From an uncultured Rhodanobacteraceae bacterium (GTDB lineage Bacteria > Pseudomonadota > Gammaproteobacteria > Xanthomonadales > SZUA-5), in contig CALEZI010000193.1 of NCBI GenBank assembly GCA_937928755.1, positions 1 to 13,657 on the forward strand: a stretch of 13,657 nt of DNA, in the 5' to 3' direction. Numbering within the stretch: position 1 is the first letter of the stretch; each line of letters starts with the position of its first letter. Below, in pieces: positions 7,569 through 13,657 of this stretch. Below the pieces are notes generated by a model. The model was not told the DNA's origin and ran no database searches. It saw nothing but the letters and a program-made list of their open reading frames with translations. The translations under genes and the position numbers were made by a program.

Positions 7569-7614
7569 TGCCCGCTGCGACGTAGCCGATCTCCGGCAGG
7601 CCTATCAGCGGGCA
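7569..7614 (-). terminator. Possible hairpin downstream of the sensor kinase
   Basis: TGCCCGCTG (7569-7577) and CAGCGGGCA (7606-7614) form a perfect 9-bp inverted repeat with a 28-base spacer that itself contains a GCCG/CGGC stem. On the minus strand it starts 8 bases after the kinase stop codon. No U-run follows, so terminator function is a guess. Confidence 0.3.
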
Positions 7615-7621
7615 ACCTCGT

Positions 7622-10600
7622 TTACGGCGCCCGCGTGGCCTCTGGGGTGACCGCGGGGAAGCGCAGCACGAAGGTGGTGCCCTGGCCGGGATCGGTGCGC
7701 AGTTCGATGTCGCCTGCGAGCAGTTGCGTGACCAGGTTGTGCACCACGTGCAGGCCAAGTCCGGAGCCGCCGCTGCCGCGCCGGGTGGTGAAGAATGGAT
7801 CGAAGGCGCGACGGGCGACATCGGCTTCCATGCCGCGGCCGTCATCGGAAAAGCGCACCTCGACGTGTTCCCCGTCGGCGCTGGCGACGACGCGCATCTG
7901 GCCAATCTGATCTTCGGCGAAGGCATGCATGATCGCGTTGTTGATCAGGTTGGTCAGGATCTGGAACATCGCACCGGGATAGGAATCCAGCTCGATCGTC
8001 GGGTCGCAGGCGATCGTCAGTGGGTGCGGTGTGCGGCGCAGCGTCGGCTGCAATGCGGTCTGCACCTCGAGCAGAAACTCAGCGAGGCGGAAACGCCGCC
8101 GTTGGCCGCTCGACTGGTCGACCGAGACCTGCTTGAAACTCGCGATCAGGGCACCGGCGCGGGTCAGGCTGCCGAGGATCAGGCGCGCGGCCTGTTCGAC
8201 TTCCTGCTTCCAGCGCACCAGATCGGCGCGCGTCAGGCGATTGTCGGCGAGCTTGGCGTTACCCTCGGCGGCCAGTTCCTCCAGGTGCGATGCCGCGGTG
8301 ATGGCAATGCCCACCGGCGTATTGATCTCGTGCGCGACGCCGGCCACCAGCTGGCCCAGCGAAGCCATCTTCTCGGCCACCACCAGTTGTTTCTGCGCGC
8401 CCTTCAGTTCCACCAGCGCGTGCTCCGCGCCGGACTTGGCCTGGCTCAGTTCGTGCGTGCGGCGCTCGACCAGCGCCTCCAGCGCCAACGCGCGGCGACG
8501 CATCTGCAATGTGCGCAGGCGTACCCCGCCGACGATCAATGCGCCGAGCAGAAACAGACCGAGCACCAGCGCGAGCGGTCGCTGCCACCATGCCGGTACC
8601 ACTTCCACCGGCAGCCCGAGGACCTCGCTCCATTGGCCGTTGCGCGTCTGCGCGCGCACTTCGAGACGATAATCGCGTGGCCACAGATTGTGATAACTGG
8701 CGACGCGCTGGGATGCCTCGACGTCGATCCAGTCCTGCTCCAGCCCGACCAGGCGATAGGCGTAACGCAGCGACGCTGGCGCCGAGTAATCGAGTGCAGC
8801 GAACTCGACGGTCAGTCGGCGCTGCCCCGGCAGCATGCGCAATGCCGGGACGAACGCCTGCGGCGACAGGCTGCGGTTGTCGACATCGACCGCGGTCAGC
8901 AGCAGCGGTGGCGTGTAGCGCCACGGCGCATAACGCTCGGGATCGACGATCAGCAGCCCGCGCGTGCCACCGAAATAGATCAGGCCGTTGTCGCCGACGC
9001 TACCGCTGCCGATCTCGACGCTGCCGATATCGATACCGTCGGCGATGCCGATCGACTCGACCTGGTCGCTGCGCGGGTCGAGCACGACGCGCGGACTCCA
9101 TAGCCGTCCTGCCTGATCCGGAATCAGCTGCTGGCCCAGTCCCTGCGGCGGCAGCGCCAGGCGCCGGCCGTAGTTCTCGAACTGCGGCCTGCCCTGCGCC
9201 CAGTCGCGCAAGCGGGCGATCCCGCGCGGGCCGGACAGCCACAGCTGGCCAATGTTGTCGATCTGCAGATCAGCGATCGCGCGCAGCACCACATCGCTGC
9301 TTTCCACCTCGATCGGGAACTCGGCATCCGGCGCCCACAGCAGCAGCGCGTTGGGTGTGCCGATCCAGAGATTGCGCGAGCCGTCTTCGGCCATGCTCCA
9401 GACGGCGTCGGTGAACGGACGCTCGGCGCCAAGGTGCATGCGCTGCACACCACCGGTGGCCGGATCGAGGATCACCAGCGCCGCCTGCATGCCGATCGCC
9501 AGGCTGCCATCGGCGCGCGGCAGCAATTGCCGGATCGGGCCGCGTGGAATCTTGCCGACCGTCTCCGAGAACTGCCCGGTCGCCGCCAGGAAGCGTTGCA
9601 GCCCGCCATGTTGCGTGCCGACCCAGATGTTGCCATCGCGATCACGGACCATGCTGCGGATGGTGCCATCGCGCAAAGCGCCGGGTGCCGTCGGGTGCGC
9701 GGCATGGCGCTCGACGATGCCGATGCCGACATCGAGCACGTCGATGCCGGCGCCGCCGGTGCCGATCCAGACGCGCCCCCCCTCCAGCGGCAGCGTGCTG
9801 AGGACACTGGCGCTGCTGAGGCCGTCGCTGAGCAATGGACTGTGGCGCAGCGTGCGGAACGCAGTGGCGTTGTGCGGATTGTGGCGCTGCATGCCGGCAC
9901 CCCAGGTACCGACCCAGATCAAGCCGGAGCGATCCTTGTAGGGCGCGGTCAGACGATCGAGCGCGAGCCCGCCGGGAATTGCAAGATCGCTGTGGATGCG
10001 TTGCACGATGCGGTCGGTGGTGGCGTCGACGACGTCGATACCACCGCCATAAGTGTGGATCCAGATGCGCCCCGGCGTCGGCTCGACGAAACCGGACACC
10101 CACGGATGACTGGTGGCGTTGGCGCCGCGCAGGCGCGTCAGCTGGCCGCTGGTGCGGTCGTACACCGCGGCGCCATCCGACTGGGTGCCGATCCACAGGC
10201 GCCCGTCGCTGGCCTCGAACAGCGCGTAGACGTACTGGCGATCGAAGCCATCCGGGTCTTGCGCATCGGATGCCACCCATTCGGCGCGGGTGGCGCCGTT
10301 GCGCAGTCGGCGCAGGCCATTGCCGGTGCCGATCCAGAGATCGCCGTCGGGATCGAACTGCAACGCGCGCACGGTGCGGCCGGGCGTGCCGATTTCCCCG
10401 GCGCCTTCGTCGAAACGCTCGAAATGTCCGCTGTCGCGGCGCCAGCGCGCCAAACCTTCGTTGCCAAAGCCGATCCAGATGTCGCCGTCGGCCGATTCGG
10501 CCAGTGCCAGCGTGGCGATGCTCGGCAGCGCATGCGGATCGTCGGGCTGCGGCCCATAGTTGAGGAACTTGCCGGTGCCCGGGTCGTGCACCGACAACCC

Positions 10601-10927
10601 ACCACCCTGGGTGGCTACCCACAGGCGTCCGTCGGCAGTGGCCAGCAGGCCGCGCACATAGTCGTCGCTGATCGAACCCGGATCGTCGATCTGGTTGCGA
10701 TAGGCGCGCAGGCGCTGGCCGTCGTAGCTGTAAAGACCCTCCGAGGTGCCGAACCAGATCAGTCCACGCCGATCCTGGCTGATCACCGTGATCACACCAT
10801 TGGCGATCGCCTCGGTGCCAACGATGGACTCGAAGTAGGGCTGGCCCAGATCACGCGGCGCTGCCGGCGCCCGCATTGCGCAGCCGAGCAAGATGCAGGC
10901 AATGGCGATGAATCGGACAATGGTCAA
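7622..10927 (-). CDS. Propeller-type sensor histidine kinase (Reg_prop repeats, Y_Y_Y domain, HisKA/HATPase)
   Basis: The protein has 1101 residues. An N-terminal signal sequence (1-23) is followed by a periplasmic sensor made of repeated blades of the type DxxGxLWIGTxxGL, at about 53, 99, 148, 194, 241, 286, 333, 384, 431, 517 and 559, consistent with two beta-propellers. A Y_Y_Y-type domain spans about 700-780, and one membrane helix about 784-803. A coiled coil leads to the H-box VAGVAHEINTP with phospho-acceptor H866. The ATPase shows an N-box (LTNLINNAI, 991-999), DDGRGM (1028-1033) and GSGLGL (1054-1059). There is no receiver or DNA-binding domain, so it must signal to a separate regulator, which is not in this window. 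The start is a TTG; the only nearby ATG (codon 18) would destroy the signal sequence. The ligand is unknown. Confidence 0.92.
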   Translation of the reverse strand: MTIVRFIAIACILLGCAMRAPAAPRDLGQPYFESIVGTEAIANGVITVISQDRRGLIWFGTSEGLYSYDGQRLRAYRNQIDDPGSISDDYVRGLLATADGRLWVATQGGGLSVHDPGTGKFLNYGPQPDDPHALPSIATLALAESADGDIWIGFGNEGLARWRRDSGHFERFDEGAGEIGTPGRTVRALQFDPDGDLWIGTGNGLRRLRNGATRAEWVASDAQDPDGFDRQYVYALFEASDGRLWIGTQSDGAAVYDRTSGQLTRLRGANATSHPWVSGFVEPTPGRIWIHTYGGGIDVVDATTDRIVQRIHSDLAIPGGLALDRLTAPYKDRSGLIWVGTWGAGMQRHNPHNATAFRTLRHSPLLSDGLSSASVLSTLPLEGGRVWIGTGGAGIDVLDVGIGIVERHAAHPTAPGALRDGTIRSMVRDRDGNIWVGTQHGGLQRFLAATGQFSETVGKIPRGPIRQLLPRADGSLAIGMQAALVILDPATGGVQRMHLGAERPFTDAVWSMAEDGSRNLWIGTPNALLLWAPDAEFPIEVESSDVVLRAIADLQIDNIGQLWLSGPRGIARLRDWAQGRPQFENYGRRLALPPQGLGQQLIPDQAGRLWSPRVVLDPRSDQVESIGIADGIDIGSVEIGSGSVGDNGLIYFGGTRGLLIVDPERYAPWRYTPPLLLTAVDVDNRSLSPQAFVPALRMLPGQRRLTVEFAALDYSAPASLRYAYRLVGLEQDWIDVEASQRVASYHNLWPRDYRLEVRAQTRNGQWSEVLGLPVEVVPAWWQRPLALVLGLFLLGALIVGGVRLRTLQMRRRALALEALVERRTHELSQAKSGAEHALVELKGAQKQLVVAEKMASLGQLVAGVAHEINTPVGIAITAASHLEELAAEGNAKLADNRLTRADLVRWKQEVEQAARLILGSLTRAGALIASFKQVSVDQSSGQRRRFRLAEFLLEVQTALQPTLRRTPHPLTIACDPTIELDSYPGAMFQILTNLINNAIMHAFAEDQIGQMRVVASADGEHVEVRFSDDGRGMEADVARRAFDPFFTTRRGSGGSGLGLHVVHNLVTQLLAGDIELRTDPGQGTTFVLRFPAVTPEATRAP

Positions 10928-10966
10928 CGGAGGCCATCCCGGCGCGTGTCAGTGCAACGCTGCGAC

Positions 10967-10995
10967 ACTATCTGCCCGACGTTGCGCTACTGCAA
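10967..10995 (-). promoter_or_regulatory. Candidate sigma-70 promoter for the sensor kinase
   Basis: Read on the minus strand, TTGCAG (10995-10990) and GATAGT (10972-10967) are separated by exactly 17 bases. The -10 matches four of six consensus positions, the -35 three. The start of transcription would fall roughly 30 bases before the TTG start codon. Inspection only. Confidence 0.3.
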
Positions 10996-11005
10996 CCAGA
11001 GGACG

Positions 11006-11226
11006 GCGTTGGTTGTTGGCTGTTGGCGGGAAAGCGCTGCGCCTGCTGCTGTGGTGGGTCCAGACTTGTCTGGACGCTGTTGCTGTTGCCAAGTGCGTCC
11101 AACAAGTGTGGACCAAAAAAGGCTGAGAGCGTCCAGACAAGTCTGGACCCACAAGAGCTCAGAGCGTGCGGAAAGGTCTCTGCACCCACCAGAGCTGACG
11201 CCGGACCTGCAGGCAACAACCAACGC
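11006..11226. repeat. REP-like cluster enclosed by 13-bp terminal inverted repeats
   Basis: GCGTTGGTTGTTG (11006-11018) and CAACAACCAACGC (11214-11226) are perfect reverse complements and enclose four REP units. These are one left unit (11054-11078), a degenerate right unit (about 11094-11115), an intact right unit (11128-11152) and a strongly decayed right unit (about 11163-11187). The left unit and the intact right unit form a perfect 25-base inverted pair. The 221-bp block has the look of a MITE, but no flanking target duplication was identified. Confidence 0.6.
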
Positions 11227-11344
11227 TGTTGGCATCACCGGCTCTGCGACCCATGACCAACGGCTCATCGCTAGGCTGCGCTTTTGCGCTAGCTTGCGCG
11301 ACCCCTGCGCGACGCCTTGCCGCCGCCGGCTTTCCACTTCCTAC

Positions 11345-11349
11345 AAGGA
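11345..11349 (+). promoter_or_regulatory. Ribosome binding site fixing the GTG start of the M13 peptidase
   Basis: AAGGA lies six bases before the GTG at 11356. This strong site, together with the lipoprotein signal that begins at that codon, decides for GTG over the in-frame ATG at 11317. Confidence 0.8.
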
Positions 11350-11355
11350 CGCACC

Positions 11356-13470
11356 GTGATCCGGTCTGCATTCAAGCCGCTGTACCTTGCTCTGGGCGCC
11401 GCCCTGGCGCTTTCCGCCTGCAGTCCGGACGCCAGTGCGCCGGTCGAGCCCAAGGCCGCCGCGCCGGCCGCGGCGCCTGCGCCGCAGAAGCTGAGCATCG
11501 ACACTGCCAGCCTGCCGGCGTTGCCGGCGTTCAACGTCAGCGAACTCGACCCCGCAGTCAGCGCGTGCAGCGACCTCAACGCGCACGTCAACCGCAAGTG
11601 GCTGGCCGCCAATCCGGTGCCCGCCGATCGCACCACCTGGGGCAGCTTCGAGATGCTCGGCGAGCGCTCGCTCGGCGTGCAGAAGCAGATCGTCGAAAGC
11701 CTGGCGGCGAAGACCGATGTCGCAGGCGTGGAAAAGGTGATCGGCGATTTCTGGGCTACCGGCATGGACGAAGCGGCGATCGATGCCGCCGGCATCGCGC
11801 CGATCCAGCCGCTGCTCGATGAGGTCGCGGCGCTGGCGACGCCCGCCGATCTCGCCGCCTTCATTCGCAAGTCGCATGCCGAAGGTCGTGGCGCGATGTT
11901 CGGCTTCGGCGGCGAGTCCGACTTCAAGGACTCCAGCCAGGTCATCGCCTACGTCACCCAGGGTGGCCTCGGACTGCCGGACAAGACCTATTACGCCGGC
12001 GATGCGCACAAGGCCGAGCGCGAAGCCTATGTCGCCCATATCGAAGCGACGCTGAAGCTCGCCGGTGCCGACGAGGCCAGCGCCAAGGCGCAGGCCGCCG
12101 CCACCATGGCGATCGAGACTGCGCTTGCCGAGGTGTCGTGGTCGACCGAGGAAATGTCGCGCGACGTTTCCAAGTTCTACAACCCGGTCAGCGTCGCCGA
12201 CGCCGATGCAAAGACACCGCTGCTGCCCTGGGGCGAGTTCTTCAGCGCCAACGGTGTCGCCGCGCCGGCGCAGTTTTCGTTGTCCAATCCGGCGTTCTTC
12301 GAGACGCTGAACACGATGGTCGAGAAAACTCCGATCGCCGATTGGCAAGCCTATCTGCGCTTCCACACGATCGACAGCGCTGCGCCCTACCTGGCGAGCG
12401 CCTTCGCCGAGCAGAACTTCGCTTTCTACGGCAAGACACTGCGCGGCCAGCTGGAGCAGAAGCAGCGCTGGAAGCGCGTGCTCGACAGCGTCAACGGCAG
12501 CGTCGGCGAGGCGCTCGGCCAGATCTACGTCGAGGTCGCGTTCTCGCCGGAGTCGAAGCAGCAGATGGAAACGCTGGTCGCCAACCTGTCCACGGCATTG
12601 AAGGCACGGCTGGAAAACCTCGAATGGATGAGCCCGGAAACCAAGGCGAAGGCACTCGAGAAGTGGGCGAGCTTCACGCCGAAGATTGGTTATCCGGACA
12701 AATGGCGCGACTGGGCCGGCCTGAACACCACGCGCGACAGTTATGTCGCCAACATCATGGCTGCCGCCAGATTCAACCACGCTTACGAGATGAGCAAGAT
12801 CGGCAAGCCCAAGGACCGCTCCGAATGGGGCATGACGCCGCAGACGGTAAATGCCTACTACAACCCGCTGATGAACGAGATCGTGTTTCCTGCTGCGATC
12901 CTGCAGCCGCCGTTCTTCGATCCGAATGCCGACCTCGCTACCAATTACGGCGGCATTGGCGCGGTGATCGGCCACGAAATGCTGCATGGTTACGATGATC
13001 AGGGCAGCCGCTTCGACGCCAAGGGCACCTTCGCCAACTGGTGGCAGCCCAGCGATGCCGAAGGCTTCTCGGCCAGAACCGAGATGCTCGTCGAGCAGTT
13101 CAACAACTACGAGGCGCAGCCGGGCAAGATGGTCAACGGCAAGCTGACGCTGGGCGAAAACATCGCCGATCTCGGTGGCCTGACGGTGGCCTTTGACGCG
13201 CTCAAACTGGCCTCGGGTGCGGACTTTGTGGACCCGATGACCGATGGATTGAGCCAGGATCAGCGCTTCTTCATCAACTGGGCCACCGTGTGGCGCCGCG
13301 GCTTCACCGAGAAGGAACTGAGCGTGCGTCTGGTCACCGATTCGCATGCGCCGGCCGGCTTCCGCGCCAACGGCACGCCGAGCAACATGCCGGCTTTTGC
13401 GACCGCCTTCGGCTGCAAGGAAGGCGATCCGATGGTGCGCAGCGGCGACCAGCGCATCGCCATCTGGTAA
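11356..13470 (+). CDS. M13 family zinc metallopeptidase lipoprotein (neprilysin/PepO-like)
   Basis: The protein has 704 residues, typical for M13. The signal peptide ends in a lipobox, LSAC, with the lipidated Cys at 22, followed by an Ala/Pro-rich linker, so it is probably anchored in the envelope and faces the periplasm or outside. Residues from about 65 carry the M13 N-terminal domain (PAVSACSDLNAHVNRKWL). The zinc site is HEMLH with H540 and H544 and catalytic E541; the third ligand is E601 in GENIADLGGL. The substrate-binding motif NAYYNP lies before it. M13 enzymes cut oligopeptides, and bacterial members are thought to act on small peptides. The GTG start with a strong ribosome site is preferred over an ATG 13 codons upstream. 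It is a single-gene unit with its own terminator. Confidence 0.95.
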   Translation: MIRSAFKPLYLALGAALALSACSPDASAPVEPKAAAPAAAPAPQKLSIDTASLPALPAFNVSELDPAVSACSDLNAHVNRKWLAANPVPADRTTWGSFEMLGERSLGVQKQIVESLAAKTDVAGVEKVIGDFWATGMDEAAIDAAGIAPIQPLLDEVAALATPADLAAFIRKSHAEGRGAMFGFGGESDFKDSSQVIAYVTQGGLGLPDKTYYAGDAHKAEREAYVAHIEATLKLAGADEASAKAQAAATMAIETALAEVSWSTEEMSRDVSKFYNPVSVADADAKTPLLPWGEFFSANGVAAPAQFSLSNPAFFETLNTMVEKTPIADWQAYLRFHTIDSAAPYLASAFAEQNFAFYGKTLRGQLEQKQRWKRVLDSVNGSVGEALGQIYVEVAFSPESKQQMETLVANLSTALKARLENLEWMSPETKAKALEKWASFTPKIGYPDKWRDWAGLNTTRDSYVANIMAAARFNHAYEMSKIGKPKDRSEWGMTPQTVNAYYNPLMNEIVFPAAILQPPFFDPNADLATNYGGIGAVIGHEMLHGYDDQGSRFDAKGTFANWWQPSDAEGFSARTEMLVEQFNNYEAQPGKMVNGKLTLGENIADLGGLTVAFDALKLASGADFVDPMTDGLSQDQRFFINWATVWRRGFTEKELSVRLVTDSHAPAGFRANGTPSNMPAFATAFGCKEGDPMVRSGDQRIAIW

Positions 13471-13497
13471 GCGCACGGCAAATGGTCAGTTGATCCG

Positions 13498-13530
13498 ACC
13501 CGTCGGCATGCGAATGCCGGCGGGTTTTTT
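13498..13530 (+). terminator. Rho-independent terminator of the M13 peptidase
   Basis: CCCGTCGGCAT (13499-13509) pairs with ATGCCGGCGGG (13514-13524) over 11 base pairs with one G-U pair, around a GCGA loop, and is followed directly by six T. It begins 28 bases after the stop codon. This is a textbook intrinsic terminator. Confidence 0.93.
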
Positions 13531-13544
13531 GCGAGTGCTTCCCT

Positions 13545-13590
13545 GTGGGTCTCTGGCGCACCGCTTAGGTGCGCAACTTCGTGCGCGGAT
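13545..13590. repeat. Overlapping short hairpins after the terminator
   Basis: GCGCACC (13556-13562) pairs with GGTGCGC (13568-13574) around GCTTA. The second arm can instead pair onward, GCGCA (13571-13575) with TGCGC (13582-13586). A GTGGG head at 13545-13549 precedes them, which recalls a REP-type unit unrelated in stem sequence to the main family. No gene is seen from 13531 to the window end. Confidence 0.35.
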
Positions 13591-13657
13591 CTTGCGGGGT
13601 ACCCTCTGAGCGGGCTTGTTCCAAGAGAGTCACGGACGCCCCTGTCGGTGCGCTTGT

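Larger units (their letters stand above)
7314..7621. other. Intergenic gap between convergent genes
   Basis: This 308-bp gap separates the amidohydrolase and the sensor kinase, both ending into it. It holds a hairpin just after the amidohydrolase stop, one REP pair, and an inverted repeat just after the kinase stop, described separately. Open frames run through it, but they consist largely of translated REP sequence and show no ribosome site or recognisable family, so I call no gene. Confidence 0.7.
10928..11355. other. Intergenic gap between divergent kinase and M13 peptidase genes
   Basis: This 428-bp gap contains a candidate promoter for the kinase near its left end, a REP-like cluster enclosed by a 13-bp inverted repeat in the middle, and the leader of the peptidase gene on the right. 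In the right part, GCTA (11270-11273) and GCGC (11278-11281) can pair with GCGC and TAGC (11286-11293) around a TTTT loop. No gene is supported; open frames here are translated REP sequence. Confidence 0.7.

Noticed and set aside
9776..9782. Seven-C run inside the sensor kinase as a possible frameshift
   Set aside because: The propeller blade pattern continues in the same frame on both sides (LEGGRVWIGT), so the gene is intact.
3058..11187. CRISPR array
   Set aside because: The repeats are palindromic, alternate in orientation, lie kilobases apart and have no regular spacers. No cas gene is present.
9434..11359. 641-codon plus-strand frame antisense to the sensor kinase
   Set aside because: Composition is typical of an antisense shadow. 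It runs on through the REP cluster, where its product is translated repeat.
11341..13476. Long open frame antisense to the M13 peptidase (711 codons)
   Set aside because: Same reason. The sense frame has HEMLH, GENIAD, a lipobox and a strong ribosome site.

Overview
This window is GC-rich proteobacterial DNA. The gene content points to a gammaproteobacterium of the Xanthomonadales/Lysobacterales type. That content is a propeller-type sensor kinase, an M13 lipoprotein peptidase, a secreted subtilase ending in an LFADGFE-like motif, and REP-like palindromes with a GTGGG head. The assignment is inferred from family resemblance, not from a marker gene. No rRNA, tRNA, CRISPR array or transposase gene was seen.

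Layout from left to right. A DUF1697 gene (85-624, minus) diverges from an overlapping two-gene operon (719-1906 and 1896-3050, plus). The first operon gene is uncharacterised and carries an N-terminal domain resembling the YbjN/type III chaperone fold. The second is a trypsin-like protease with no signal peptide, followed by a four-Cys zinc ribbon and a second domain of apparently the same chaperone-like type. Next come a secreted S8 subtilase (3263-5566, minus), a Tat-type amidohydrolase (5850-7313, plus), a very large propeller sensor histidine kinase (7622-10927, minus, TTG start) and an M13 metallopeptidase lipoprotein (11356-13470, plus, GTG start) with a clear rho-independent terminator. 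From 3050 onward every gene is on the opposite strand to its neighbour, so these are single-gene transcription units.

All four intergenic gaps between 3050 and 11356 carry copies of one REP-like element: a GTGGG head followed by the palindrome TCCAGACTTGTCTGGA. The copies are mostly paired in inverted orientation (BIME-like), with intact and decayed units side by side. The cluster before the M13 gene is also enclosed by a 13-bp perfect inverted repeat. No REP-associated transposase is present, so the units are presumably mobilised in trans or are fossils.

The best candidate for an undescribed system is the 719-3050 pair, a cytoplasmic trypsin-like protease and a partner protein that appear to share a domain. 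Its function cannot be read from this sequence. The other genes are envelope or secreted hydrolases and an orphan sensor kinase, with no visible pathway linking them.
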